From Actinomycetales bacterium (lineage in GTDB: Bacteria; Actinomycetota; Actinomycetes; Actinomycetales; Microbacteriaceae), in the NCBI GenBank assembly GCA_017308515.1, contig JAFKEN010000006.1, positions 62,001-126,000 on the forward strand: a stretch of 64,000 nt of DNA, written 5' to 3'. Under the pieces are notes generated by a model. It worked only from the letters and a program-made list of their open reading frames with translations. It made no database searches and had not been told where the DNA came from. Below are positions 33,355 through 41,624 of the stretch, piece after piece (the first letter of the stretch is position 1; the number at the start of each line of letters is the position of its first letter). The position numbers were made by a program, and so were the translations under genes.

Positions 33355-34941
33355 ATGACCCGCCCCGTGCTGCTCCCCGCCGCGGCCGGACTCGCCGCCG
33401 TCGCGCTCGGCGTGGGCGCCGGGGAACTCGCCGCCGCACTGTTCGCGCCCAACGGCAGCCCCGTCACCTCGGTCGGCGGCGCCGCGATCGACCTCGCCCC
33501 GCCGTGGGCGAAGGAGTTCATGATCGCCGTGTTCGGCACCGGCGACAAGGCCGCGCTGCTCACACTGATCGGCCTGCTGGTCGCGGTGATCGGCGGTCTC
33601 GCGGGGGTCGTCGAGCACCGTCGCCCGCCGCTCGGGCGCAGCATCATCGGCCTCGGCGCCCTGCTCGGACTGCTCGCGGCGGTCACCCGCGCCGGGTCCG
33701 GCGTGCTCGACGCGCTCCCCTCGGTCGTCGCGGGTGTCGCGGCGACGATCGCGCTCACCCTGCTGCTGCGGGTGTTGCCGGTGCCGGCGACGGCACGGGG
33801 GGCCGGGGCGGCCGAGCGAGGCGGCCGAGCGTCCGCGTCCGCCCCTGCGGCGCCCCCCGCACGGCGCGACCTCGACCGGCGACGGTTCCTGGCCTGGGCG
33901 GGGGGTAGCGCCGCGGTCGGCGTGCTGGCCGCGGCGGGCGGGTTCGCGATCCAGGCCGGCTCGCGGGTCGCGACGGCTGTGCGCGAGACGATCAAGCTGC
34001 CGACTCCCGTGACCTCCGCGCCACCGGTTCCCGCGGGCGCCGAGCTCGGCATCGACGGGCTCGCCCCGGTCGTCACCCCGAACGAGGTCTTCTACCGGAT
34101 CGACACCGCCCTCGCGGTGCCCCGCGTGAACCCCGCCGACTGGTCACTCGCGATCACGGGGCTCGTCGACACCCCGTTCACCCTCGGCTGGGACGAGCTG
34201 CTCGCGCTGCCGATGACCGAGCACGCGACGACGCTCATGTGCGTGTCGAACCCGGTCGGCGGCGACCTGATCGGCAACGCGGTGTGGCTCGGCTACCCGA
34301 TCCGCGAGCTGCTGCGTCGCGCCGGGCCGCAGTCGGGCGCCGACATGGTGCTCAGCCGCAGCGTCGACGGCTGGACCGCCTCGACCCCGCTCGAGGTGCT
34401 GCTCGACGACGACCGCGAGTGCCTGCTCGCGATCGGCATGAACGGGCAGCCGCTGCCGGCCGAGCACGGCTTCCCGGTTCGGATGGTGGTGCCGGGCCTG
34501 TACGGCTACGTCTCGGCCACGAAGTGGGTCACGGAGATGAAACTCACCCGGTTCGCCGACGAGACCGCGTACTGGACCGACCGCGGCTGGTCGCCGCGCG
34601 GTCCGGTGAAACTGCAGTCGCGCATCGACGTGCCCGCGACCAACGCCGAGCTGCCGGCCGGCGAGGTCGTCGTCGCGGGCGTCGCGTGGCAGCAGCACGT
34701 CGGCGTGGCCGGGGTCGAGGTGCAGGTCGACGGCGGCGCCTGGCGGCCGGCCGAGCTCGCCGAGGCGATCTCCGACGACACCTGGGTGCAGTGGCGCTAC
34801 GTCTGGGAGGCGAGCCCCGGTGACCACATCCTGCGCTGCCGCGCGATCAGCGCGACCGGCGAGGTGCAGACCGGCGACGTGCAGGGCGTGATCCCCGACG
34901 GCGCGACCGGCTGGGCGCCGCGCCTCGTCACCGTCTCCTGA
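33355..34941 (+). CDS. Membrane-anchored molybdopterin oxidoreductase (sulfite oxidase fold)
   Basis: A 528-residue protein in three parts. Residues 1-140 form four membrane helices. Residues 170-200 hold a twin-arginine-like segment (RRRFLAWAGG at 175-184 and a hydrophobic stretch). Residues 225-528 form the sulfite-oxidase-type catalytic and dimerisation domains, with molybdenum ligand Cys296 in TLMCVSNPVGG and GYPIRELL and GFPVRMVVPGLYGY around the cofactor. The catalytic part should lie outside the membrane. The electron acceptor and substrate are unknown; no heme-binding partner is adjacent. GAGGAT ends six bases before the ATG at 33355. Confidence 0.88.
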   Translation: MTRPVLLPAAAGLAAVALGVGAGELAAALFAPNGSPVTSVGGAAIDLAPPWAKEFMIAVFGTGDKAALLTLIGLLVAVIGGLAGVVEHRRPPLGRSIIGLGALLGLLAAVTRAGSGVLDALPSVVAGVAATIALTLLLRVLPVPATARGAGAAERGGRASASAPAAPPARRDLDRRRFLAWAGGSAAVGVLAAAGGFAIQAGSRVATAVRETIKLPTPVTSAPPVPAGAELGIDGLAPVVTPNEVFYRIDTALAVPRVNPADWSLAITGLVDTPFTLGWDELLALPMTEHATTLMCVSNPVGGDLIGNAVWLGYPIRELLRRAGPQSGADMVLSRSVDGWTASTPLEVLLDDDRECLLAIGMNGQPLPAEHGFPVRMVVPGLYGYVSATKWVTEMKLTRFADETAYWTDRGWSPRGPVKLQSRIDVPATNAELPAGEVVVAGVAWQQHVGVAGVEVQVDGGAWRPAELAEAISDDTWVQWRYVWEASPGDHILRCRAISATGEVQTGDVQGVIPDGATGWAPRLVTVS

Positions 34942-34996
34942 CGGCGGCGCGGCTCCGACCCGGTCCGGTCGACCGGCGAGCGCGCGGCGCGGCGGC

Positions 34997-35638
34997 TCAG
35001 GTCGCGCGGCTCTCGCTGAGCGCGAGCACCCCACCCAGGCCGATGATCATGACCCCGCCCGCGGCGCTCAATCGCTCGATGCGCTTCGGACTGCGCGCGA
35101 ACCAGTCCCGCGCGGTCCCGGCGGCGAGAGCCCAGGTGCTGTCGAGCAGCAGCGCGAGCAGGATGAAGACGAGCCCCAGCTCGGCCAGCTGCAGCGGCAC
35201 CGGGCCGGCGTGGCGATCCACGAACTGCGGGAGCACCGCGACGAAGAACGCGATCGTCTTCGGGTTGGTCGCCCCCACGAGCACGCCCTCGAGCACGAGA
35301 CGCAGTGCGGATCGCGGCGGCGGCGCGATCTCGACGTCGGCCGAGGCGCGGCGCCGGGTCACGATCGCGTGCACCCCGAGGTAGACGAGGTAGGCCGCGC
35401 CGACGAGCTTCACGATCGTGAAGATGAGCGCGGACTGCGCGACGAGGGTGCCGACGCCGACCGCGACGAGCACGAGCGCGGGCAGCATCCCGAGGGCGTT
35501 GCCGAGCACGCTCAGGATCCCGGCGCGACGCCCGTAGGCGATCGAGCGGCCGAGCACGAACAGCACGGTCGGGCCGGGGATGATGATGATCAGCACGGAG
35601 GCGAGGGTGAAGGCCGCGAGCAGCCCGAGGGGCACCAT
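34997..35638 (-). CDS. LysE family exporter
   Basis: A 213-residue protein with six predicted helices of the LysE/RhtB translocator family, which exports amino acids and related metabolites. The N-terminal half includes LIIIIPGPTVLFVLGRSIAYGRRAGILSVLGNALG, the typical PGP-containing motif, and GATNPKTIAFFVAVLPQFV lies in the second half. Substrate not predictable. On the minus strand TACGCT (35645-35650) ends six bases before the ATG at 35638, and the divergent gene starts only 44 bases away. Confidence 0.87.
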   Translation of the reverse strand: MVPLGLLAAFTLASVLIIIIPGPTVLFVLGRSIAYGRRAGILSVLGNALGMLPALVLVAVGVGTLVAQSALIFTIVKLVGAAYLVYLGVHAIVTRRRASADVEIAPPPRSALRLVLEGVLVGATNPKTIAFFVAVLPQFVDRHAGPVPLQLAELGLVFILLALLLDSTWALAAGTARDWFARSPKRIERLSAAGGVMIIGLGGVLALSESRAT

Positions 35639-35682
35639 GAACAGAGCGTAGATCCCCGGCCGCGTCGCCTACAGTGTCCGCT

Positions 35683-36180
35683 ATGGGCAAGCTGACCCTC
35701 GACTCGACGCTCGTGGTCGAGTTCGACGACCGACTCCTCGCGCACCTGCAGTTGGTCATCGGCGCGAAGGTGCGCCGCGGCGAGTCCTTCCACTTCACCT
35801 GGAAGGACGACCCCTCGATCGGCGACGGGCGCACGACCGTCTGGATCCACCCGGCGACCCCGATCGTCTACAAGTACTTCGGCTCGCGCCAGCCGACGAT
35901 CAACCGGGCGTGGCTCGAGGCGCTCACCCTCACCGCGAACTCGGCGACGGGTCTGCAGATCGTTCCGGAACCCGCCGAGTCATCGGACGGCAACGGTGGC
36001 AACGGTCACGGCGGCAACGGCAACGGCAACGGTCACGCCGGCGGCAACGGCAATGGCAATGGCAACGGGGGCACCGGCAACGGTCGGCCCGCGCCCTCCG
36101 TGAAGCTCCCGAGCGGCGGCCCCGCGGTGGGCTCCGTCGGCGCGAACGCCGAGGACGGCCGCGGCGGGAGCGGCTCGTGA
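35683..36180 (+). CDS. DUF7882-like Microbacteriaceae protein with Gly/Asn-rich tail
   Basis: A 165-residue protein. The first 95 residues (MGKLTLDSTLVVEFDDRLLAHLQLVIGAKVRRGESFHFTWKDD..., shown in part) are a compact domain I associate with a family widespread in Microbacteriaceae, often labelled 'ATP-dependent DNA ligase'. It has no ligase motif (no KxDG) and is far too short, so that label is not supported. After residue 105 a tail of Gly-Asn repeats with two His follows. The ATG at 35683 follows TACAGT (35670-35675) by seven bases; an in-frame GTG nine bases earlier is less likely. The next gene overlaps it by four bases. Confidence 0.7.
   Translation: MGKLTLDSTLVVEFDDRLLAHLQLVIGAKVRRGESFHFTWKDDPSIGDGRTTVWIHPATPIVYKYFGSRQPTINRAWLEALTLTANSATGLQIVPEPAESSDGNGGNGHGGNGNGNGHAGGNGNGNGNGGTGNGRPAPSVKLPSGGPAVGSVGANAEDGRGGSGS
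35986..36087 (+). repeat. GGCAAC-type tandem repeat coding for the Gly/Asn tail
   Basis: Roughly 100 bases made of variants of GGCAAC(GG) in register with the reading frame, giving Asn-Gly repeats broken by two His-Ala/Gly units. Such a tract could vary in length by slippage without changing frame, since units are six bases. Confidence 0.7.
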
Positions 36181-36392
36181 AGCGCATCGACGTCTTCTAC
36201 GGCGGGCAGCACTACTCGCTCGGCGGTCGCGACTACGCCGAGGTGAAGGCCGAGGTCGAGGCCGCCCTCGACGCGGGGCGCGGCTGGCTGCGCGTCAACT
36301 ACGGGGAGGGCAAGCGGCGCGACGCCGACCTGCTCATCACCGCGGGCGCGTCGATCGTGCTGATCCCCGTGGACGACGAACTGCCCGAGTAG
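36177..36392 (+). CDS. Small conserved-type protein coupled to the DUF7882-like gene
   Basis: A 71-residue soluble protein: VKRIDVFYGGQHYSLGGRDYAEVKAEVEAALDAGRGWLRVNYGEG, then ADLLITAGASIVLIPVDDEL. The alternation suggests a small alpha/beta fold. The GTG at 36177 overlaps the stop of the preceding gene (GTGA), a sign of translational coupling, so the two products may work together. I do not recognise a function. Confidence 0.65.
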   Translation: MKRIDVFYGGQHYSLGGRDYAEVKAEVEAALDAGRGWLRVNYGEGKRRDADLLITAGASIVLIPVDDELPE

Positions 36393-36398
36393 GTCCGC

Positions 36399-36809
36399 TC
36401 AGGCGGAGGCGCGCAGCGCGCTCGGCGCGTCGTCGTGCTCGGGAGTCGCGACGAAGCCCAACGCGACGCCCGCGGAGCGGTGGCGCAGCATGCGGGTCGC
36501 GAGCGACTCGAGCTCGTGGGCGTCGACGGCGACGATGGATCCGTCGGCGGCGCGCACCCGCAGCATGCTGCTGGCCTCGGCGTCGTTCGCGATGCCGGCG
36601 AGCACCTCGTCGCGGCGGGCGAGCAGCTCGCCGGCGCGGCGCATCCACGAGGATCGCACCTTCTCCTCGGCGATCGGCTCACCGCCGGGCGCGAGGGACT
36701 CGAGGCGGGCTCCGGCGACGATGACGCGGCCGAGGGCCCGCTGGAAGTCGGCTTCCCCGTCGGCGACCGCGTGGCGCCGGGGACGGGTGTCGGGGGCGAG
36801 AGAGGTCAT
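36399..36809 (-). CDS. Unrecognised helical protein
   Basis: A 136-residue hydrophilic protein, mostly helical: ADFQRALGRVIVAGARLESLAPG, EKVRSSWMRRAGELLARRDEVLAGIAND and a C-terminal segment with VDAHELESLATRMLRHRSAGVALGFV. No membrane helix, signal peptide or known motif. Codon pattern is like the neighbours (GC-rich third positions). The ATG at 36809 is six bases after ACGGAT, a weak -10 candidate, and GGAT could also serve as a poor ribosome site. It converges on the small gene at 36177-36392 with six bases between stops. Confidence 0.55.
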   Translation of the reverse strand: MTSLAPDTRPRRHAVADGEADFQRALGRVIVAGARLESLAPGGEPIAEEKVRSSWMRRAGELLARRDEVLAGIANDAEASSMLRVRAADGSIVAVDAHELESLATRMLRHRSAGVALGFVATPEHDDAPSALRASA

Positions 36810-36941
36810 GGGGGGATCCGTTTCTGCGGGCGGTGGCGGTGTCGCCCGCACTTCGACCGTAGGACGGGTGCGAGAAACCGGGGAGGCCTTGACAGGTCGG
36901 CGGAGGCGGCGTATCGCGCGCGACCCCCGCATGGGGGGTGC

Positions 36942-37430
36942 CTACCCGCAGGAGCCGGGCGAGAGCATGCCCGGCCCCGTCATCCAGAGCGATCCCTCGA
37001 GCGCCGAGGGGCCGATCACCATCTCACCCGACCCGCTCGACCAGGGCACGGGATCCGACCCCGACCACTCCACGAGCAGCAGATCGCCGGGCTGCGGCTC
37101 CAGTCGCTCGCGCACCGTCGCGCCGGCGTCCCACCGGGCGTCGGCGCCGGAGATCCACGCGCCGGCGTCGAGCGGCACCGCGTCGTAGCTCCCCACCCAG
37201 ACCTCGTGCCAGGGCTCCGAACGGTCGCGACGAGTCGCCACCCTCACGTTCTCGACGCTCGCGGCCACGCAGATCGCGATGTCGAGCGAGCCGTGGGCGG
37301 GATCCAGCCTCACCGACGCACCCGGCAGGAACGGTGCCACCGGTTCCGGGCGCGCGAGACCGCACGCGGCCAGACACACGGCCACGGCGGCGAGGAGTGC
37401 GACCACGCGCAGGCGTGCAGCGATCGACAT
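36942..37430 (-). CDS. Putative lipoprotein
   Basis: A 162-residue exported protein with a lipoprotein signal: RLRVVALLAAVAVCLAACG, where LAAC is the lipobox and Cys22 would be lipidated. The mature part looks beta-rich (IAICVAASVENVRVATRRDRSEPWHEVWVG) and ends with a cysteine near the C-terminus. No domain recognised. The ATG at 37430 lies six bases beyond the 3' end of tRNA-Leu on the same strand, so it may be read through from the tRNA promoter. Its stop is 132 bases before the gene at 36809. Confidence 0.7.
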   Translation of the reverse strand: MSIAARLRVVALLAAVAVCLAACGLARPEPVAPFLPGASVRLDPAHGSLDIAICVAASVENVRVATRRDRSEPWHEVWVGSYDAVPLDAGAWISGADARWDAGATVRERLEPQPGDLLLVEWSGSDPVPWSSGSGEMVIGPSALEGSLWMTGPGMLSPGSCG

Positions 37431-37435
37431 GGGGT

Positions 37436-37517
37436 GCGCGAGGTGGGACTTGAACCCACACGCCCTTGCGGGCACTGGCACCTGAAGCCAGCGCGTCTGC
37501 CATTCCGCCACTCGCGC
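37436..37517 (-). tRNA. tRNA-Leu (CAG)
   Basis: On the minus strand the 82 bases fold as a type II tRNA. The acceptor stem pairs GCGCGAG with CTCGCGC, the D arm starts TGGCGGAATGGCAGACGC, the anticodon stem-loop is CTGGC-TTCAGGT-GCCAG with anticodon CAG, a long variable arm (GCCCGCAAGGGC) follows, and the T loop is GGTTCAAGTCC. The 3' CCA is not encoded. A -10 box TAGTCT lies at 37549-37554 on the minus strand. Confidence 0.95.
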
Positions 37518-37548
37518 GCGACCGGCGGAACCGCCGATCAACCCCGTG

Positions 37549-37711
37549 AGACTAGCACGCGCGCGCCCGCGGCGAACCGGGCGTGGAGCCCGAGACCCCG
37601 CAGCCCCGCGGCGGTCCGGCCCGACCCTCCCGCCCCGGTCCGAGGAGGGCCGACTACCATTTCCCCACGGCCCCCGCCGATCCGCGCGGGGCGCTCGGAC
37701 GAGGGAGGCCC
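37549..37711. promoter_or_regulatory. Divergent promoters of tRNA-Leu and the fhaA operon
   Basis: On the minus strand TAGTCT (37549-37554) fits a -10 box about 32 bases upstream of tRNA-Leu. On the plus strand TACCAT (37655-37660) can start a transcript near 37667, giving fhaA a leader of about 45 bases ending in the ribosome site GGGAGG. This operon therefore uses a leadered mRNA, unlike many neighbours. Confidence 0.55.
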
Positions 37712-38422
37712 GTGGGGATTCTCGACAGTTTCGAGCGCGGTCTCGAACGCGCGGTCAACGGCGCGTTCGCCCGGACCTTCAAGAGCGGCCTGCAGCCGCT
37801 CGAGGTGACGAGCGCGCTGCGGCGCGAGCTCGACACCAAGAGCGCCGTCGTCGCGCGCGACCGGATCCTCGCCCCCAACCGCTTCGTCGTGCACCTCGCG
37901 CCGAGCGATCACGAGCGCTTCGCCGCGCTCGGGCCCACCCTGCTCGACGAGTTCACGCAGCTCGTGCAGCAGCACGCGGTCGCCCAGCACTACTCCTTCG
38001 CGGGCGGGCTCGACATCCGCCTCCAGCGCGACGAGCGACTCGCGGAGGGCACCGTCGACATCGAGTCGGGCAGCGTGCAGAGCGCCGTCGAGTGGACGCC
38101 CGTGCTCGAGATCGGCAGCACCCGCCGCACCCTGCCCCGCGGCCGCACGATCCTCGGGCGCGGCAGCGAGGCCGACGTCACGATCGACGACACCGGCGCG
38201 AGCCGCCGACACGTCGAGATCCTGTGGGACGGCGAGCGCGGGCAGATCACCGACCTCGGCTCGACCAACGGCACGCGGCTCAACGGGGCGAAGCTCGGTG
38301 CCGCGCCACTCCCGCCCGACTCCGTCATCGAGATCGGTCGCACCCGTATCGTGTTCCGCGTGCTCGCGCAGGCGGCGAGCGCCGACCCGTCCGCCGATCT
38401 CAGGATGCCCAAAGCCCCATGA
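37712..38422 (+). CDS. fhaA: FhaA: DUF3662 and FHA-domain protein
   Basis: A 236-residue signalling protein. The N-terminal DUF3662 domain spans about 1-120 (GILDSFERGLERAVNGAFARTFKSGLQPLEV), and the C-terminal FHA domain spans about 135-225, with the phosphothreonine-binding pattern LGRGSEADVTIDDTGASRRHVEI and LGSTNGTRLNG. In mycobacteria FhaA binds phosphorylated MviN/MurJ and regulates peptidoglycan synthesis. The GTG at 37712 has GGGAGG upstream. First gene of the block that continues to pknA with overlapping genes. Confidence 0.92.
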   Translation: MGILDSFERGLERAVNGAFARTFKSGLQPLEVTSALRRELDTKSAVVARDRILAPNRFVVHLAPSDHERFAALGPTLLDEFTQLVQQHAVAQHYSFAGGLDIRLQRDERLAEGTVDIESGSVQSAVEWTPVLEIGSTRRTLPRGRTILGRGSEADVTIDDTGASRRHVEILWDGERGQITDLGSTNGTRLNGAKLGAAPLPPDSVIEIGRTRIVFRVLAQAASADPSADLRMPKAP

Positions 38423-38946
38423 GCGAGCTGACTCTCCTGCTGCTGCAGATCGCCTTCCTGATGCTGCTGTGGTTCTTCGTCTTCGTGATCGTGTACTCGC
38501 TGCGCTCCGACCTGTTCGGCCAGCGCGCGAAGCGGCTGCCCGATCGCGCCGCCGGCACCTTCCCGACCTCGCCGGCGCCCGCGCCGGCCGCAGCGGTCGC
38601 CGACCCCGCGCCCTCGCGTGAGGCGCACCGGGCGCCGCCGCTGCAGTCCGACGCCACGCCGCGCCGCCTCGTGATCACCTCGGGCCCGCGCGAGGGCATG
38701 GAGATCGACCTGCCGAGCGAGCAGCTGACCATCGGGCGGTCGAGCGAGTCGGGGCTCGTGATCCGCGACGACTACACCTCCACCCACCACGCCCGCCTCA
38801 TGCTCTGGAACGACGAGTGGGTCGTGCAGGATCTCTCCTCCACCAACGGCACCCTCGTCGGCGGCGAGAAGATCGACCGGCCGACCCCGGTGCCCGAGCG
38901 CACCCCGGTCACGATCGGCACGACGACCTTCGAGCTGCGGCGGTAG
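38419..38946 (+). CDS. fhaB: FhaB/FipA-type membrane FHA protein
   Basis: A 175-residue protein with an N-terminal membrane helix (LLLLQIAFLMLLWFFVFVIVYSL, about 5-28), a disordered Ala/Pro linker and a C-terminal FHA domain (about 92-172) with IGRSSESGLVIRDDYTSTHHARL and LSSTNGTLVGG. It should hold phosphorylated partners at the division site; the mycobacterial homologue FipA interacts with FtsZ and FtsQ. The ATG at 38419 overlaps the fhaA stop (ATGA). Confidence 0.92.
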   Translation: MSELTLLLLQIAFLMLLWFFVFVIVYSLRSDLFGQRAKRLPDRAAGTFPTSPAPAPAAAVADPAPSREAHRAPPLQSDATPRRLVITSGPREGMEIDLPSEQLTIGRSSESGLVIRDDYTSTHHARLMLWNDEWVVQDLSSTNGTLVGGEKIDRPTPVPERTPVTIGTTTFELRR

Positions 38947-38949
38947 CCC

Positions 38950-40191
38950 GTGACCTCCCCCACGAGCGCGGCGGTCTCGCACGTCGGAAAGATCCGGTCG
39001 CAGAACCAGGACTCCGGTTACGCGGGCACCCACCTCTTCCTCGTGGCGGACGGGATGGGCGGCCACGCCGGCGGCGACGTCGCCTCCGCGATCGCCACCA
39101 AGCGCATCGCGCAGGCCGACCGCTCCTACCCCACCGCGCAGGACGCGGAGCAGGCGCTGCGCGAGTCGCTCATCGCCGCGAACGGGCTGCTCGCCGACAC
39201 CGTCTTCGAGCACAGCGAGCTCACCGGCATGGGCACGACCGTCTCGGGCATCGTGCGGGTCGGCGAGCAGGTCGCGCTCGTGCACATCGGCGACTCGCGC
39301 GTGTACCGCTACCGCGACGGGGTGCTCGAGCAGGAGACCTCCGACCACACCTTCGTGCAGCGCCTCGTCGACACCGGGCGGATCACGCCGGAGGAGGCCG
39401 CGGTGCATCCGCGCCGCTCGGTGCTGATGCGCGTGCTCGGCGACGTCGACGCGAGCCCCGAGATCGACACCAAGGTGCTCGACACCCGCCCCGGGGACCG
39501 CTGGCTGCTGTGCTCCGACGGCCTGTCGAGCTATGTGACCGAGGAGAAGATCGCCTCGATCCTCGGCAGCTTCCGCACGCCGCAGGCCGCCGCCGACCGG
39601 CTCGTGCGCGAGAGCCTCGACCACGGCGCCCCCGACAACGTGACGGTCGTGCTGCTCGACATCGACACCACCGGCGAGGTCGACGCGACGCCGGCGACCT
39701 TCGTCGGCTCGGTCGCCGCGCCCCTGAGCTTCGAGGCGGAGGTCGACCGCCGGCCGCTGCGCCTGCCGACCCTGCTGCTGCATCCCCTCAAGGCGACCGC
39801 GCCGGAGGACGCGCACTTCGAGCCCGAGCGCGAGGCCTACCTCGAGGAGCTCATCGAGGAGGACCGTCGTCGACGCCGGCGCCGGCGGATCACCGCGGGC
39901 GTTCTGCTGACCCTCGCGATCGCCGCGGTCATCGGCGCGGTCACCCTCGCCTACCAGTGGACCCAGACCCTGTACTACGTCGGCGTCGCCGACGGCCACG
40001 TCGCCATCTACCGCGGGGTGCAGGCCACGATCGGGCCGATCACCCTCTCCGAGGTGACCCAGACCACGGGGATCTCGGTCACCGACCTGCCGACCTTCGA
40101 GCGCGAGAGCGTCGAGGCCACGATCAACGCGAAGGATCTCGACGACGCCCGCGCGATCGTCGACCGCCTCGAGACGGCGGCCGACCGCTGA
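38950..40191 (+). CDS. pstP: PP2C-type Ser/Thr phosphatase
   Basis: Dephosphorylates proteins phosphorylated by PknA and PknB. The 413-residue protein has a cytoplasmic PP2C domain (about 1-240) with the metal-binding motifs RSQNQDSGYAG, VADGMGGHAGGDVAS, SDGLSSYV and DNVTVVLLD. A linker (about 240-300) leads to one membrane helix (ITAGVLLTLAIAAVIGAVTLAYQW, about 312-335) and an extracellular domain of about 75 residues. The GTG at 38950 lies three bases after fhaB, and its stop overlaps the next ATG (TGATG). Order as in Mycobacterium. Confidence 0.93.
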   Translation: MTSPTSAAVSHVGKIRSQNQDSGYAGTHLFLVADGMGGHAGGDVASAIATKRIAQADRSYPTAQDAEQALRESLIAANGLLADTVFEHSELTGMGTTVSGIVRVGEQVALVHIGDSRVYRYRDGVLEQETSDHTFVQRLVDTGRITPEEAAVHPRRSVLMRVLGDVDASPEIDTKVLDTRPGDRWLLCSDGLSSYVTEEKIASILGSFRTPQAAADRLVRESLDHGAPDNVTVVLLDIDTTGEVDATPATFVGSVAAPLSFEAEVDRRPLRLPTLLLHPLKATAPEDAHFEPEREAYLEELIEEDRRRRRRRRITAGVLLTLAIAAVIGAVTLAYQWTQTLYYVGVADGHVAIYRGVQATIGPITLSEVTQTTGISVTDLPTFERESVEATINAKDLDDARAIVDRLETAADR

Positions 40192-41624
40192 TGGCCTCCC
40201 CGACCCCGAGCTCCGCGACCGAGACCGCGCCGGCGCCCCCCGCCCCGCGCGCCCCGCTGACCGAGACGATCCGGGTGCGGCTGCGCGCCCCCGCCCGCCG
40301 CCGCAACACCGAGCTCGGACTGCTGCTGTTCGCGCTCGCCCTCGCCGGCGGCGCCCTCGCCCTCGTGCAGCTCGGGGCGCTCGGACACCTGGCCGGCACC
40401 ATGATGCTGCTCTCGGGCCTGCTGGGCCTCTTCGCGATCGCCATCCACGTCGCGCTGCGGGTGGTCGCCCCCGACGCCGACCCCTTCGTGCTGCCGATCG
40501 CCGTGCTGCTCAACGGGCTCGGCATCGCCGAGATCACCCGCATCGACATCGCCGAGGGCCTCGTCGGGTGGGACGCGGCCGGGGTGCGCCAGATCGCGTG
40601 GAGCGCGATCGCCCTCGCCGGCGCGCTCGCGGTGCTGCTCGTGATCCGCAACCATCGCGTGCTGCTGCGCTACCGCTACCTCGCGATGCTCGCGGCGATC
40701 GTGCTGCTGCTGCTGCCCTTCGCGCCGCTCATCGGCAAGGAGGTCAACGGGGCGACCATCTGGATCCAGGTCGGTCCGCTCTCGTTCCAGCCGGGCGAGC
40801 TCGCGAAGATCGCCCTCGCGATCTTCTTCGCCGGCTACCTCATGACCGCGCGCGACTCGCTCTCGATGGTGAGCGTCAAGGTGCTCGGACTGCGGCTGCC
40901 GCGGCCGCGCGACCTCGGGCCGATCCTCGTGATCTGGGCGCTCTCGATGCTCGTGCTCATCGGCCAGCGCGACCTCGGCACCTCGCTGCTGTACTTCGGG
41001 CTGTTCCTCGTCATGCTCTACGTCGCGACCGGGCGGCTCAGCTGGGTGCTGCTGGGGGTCGTGCTGTTCGGCGGCGGCGCCTTCGCCGCGAGCCGGGTGC
41101 TTCCCTACGTCGAGAACCGCTTCGCCGGCTGGCTCGACGCCTTCAACCCCGAGTACTACGACGCCTTCGGCGGCAGCTACCAGCTCGTGCAGGGCCTGTT
41201 CGGTCTCGCCGACGGCGGCCTCATCGGCACCGGCCTGGGCCGGGGCCACCCCGGCATCGTGCCGCTCGCGGAGAGCGACTTCATCGTCGCGAGCCTCGGC
41301 GAGGAGCTCGGCATGGTCGGACTGTTCGCGATCCTCGCGTTGTACCTGCTGTTCGTCTCGCGCGGGTTCCGCATCGGCTTCACCGGCCAGGACGACTTCG
41401 GCCGGCTGCTGGCGGTGGGCCTGTCGTTCGTGGTCGCTCTGCAGGTGTTCATCGTCGTCGGCGGGGTGACCCGGGTGATCCCCCTGACCGGGCTGACGAC
41501 CCCGTTCCTCGCCGCGGGCGGGTCCTCCCTCGTGGCCAACTGGGTGATCGTCGCGATCCTGCTGCGGGTCTCCGACTCGGTGCGCGCCCAACCCCGCTGG
41601 GTCGTCGAGGAGGGCCGCTCGTGA
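40191..41624 (+). CDS. rodA: FtsW/RodA family SEDS glycosyltransferase
   Basis: Polymerises lipid II into glycan strands together with the class B PBP encoded next. The 477-residue protein begins with a Pro/Ala-rich cytoplasmic tail (about 40 residues), then has ten or more helices. Family signatures are EVNGATIWIQVGPLSFQPGELAKIALAIFFAGY, IGQRDLGTSLLYFGLF and ESDFIVASLGEELGMVG, and the C-terminal GGSSLVANWVIVAILLRVSD. By position between pstP and pbpA it corresponds to the gene annotated rodA in M. tuberculosis; FtsW versus RodA cannot be settled by sequence alone. GTGA overlap with pbpA. Confidence 0.92.
   Translation: MASPTPSSATETAPAPPAPRAPLTETIRVRLRAPARRRNTELGLLLFALALAGGALALVQLGALGHLAGTMMLLSGLLGLFAIAIHVALRVVAPDADPFVLPIAVLLNGLGIAEITRIDIAEGLVGWDAAGVRQIAWSAIALAGALAVLLVIRNHRVLLRYRYLAMLAAIVLLLLPFAPLIGKEVNGATIWIQVGPLSFQPGELAKIALAIFFAGYLMTARDSLSMVSVKVLGLRLPRPRDLGPILVIWALSMLVLIGQRDLGTSLLYFGLFLVMLYVATGRLSWVLLGVVLFGGGAFAASRVLPYVENRFAGWLDAFNPEYYDAFGGSYQLVQGLFGLADGGLIGTGLGRGHPGIVPLAESDFIVASLGEELGMVGLFAILALYLLFVSRGFRIGFTGQDDFGRLLAVGLSFVVALQVFIVVGGVTRVIPLTGLTTPFLAAGGSSLVANWVIVAILLRVSDSVRAQPRWVVEEGRS

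Noticed and set aside
35986-36087. Possible CRISPR or minisatellite array
   Set aside because: The repeats are short (about six bases), contiguous and in frame with a Gly/Asn-coding tail; there are no spacers or cas genes.
35683-36180. ATP-dependent DNA ligase
   Set aside because: Family members often carry this label, but the protein is 165 residues long and lacks KxDG and every other nucleotidyltransferase motif.
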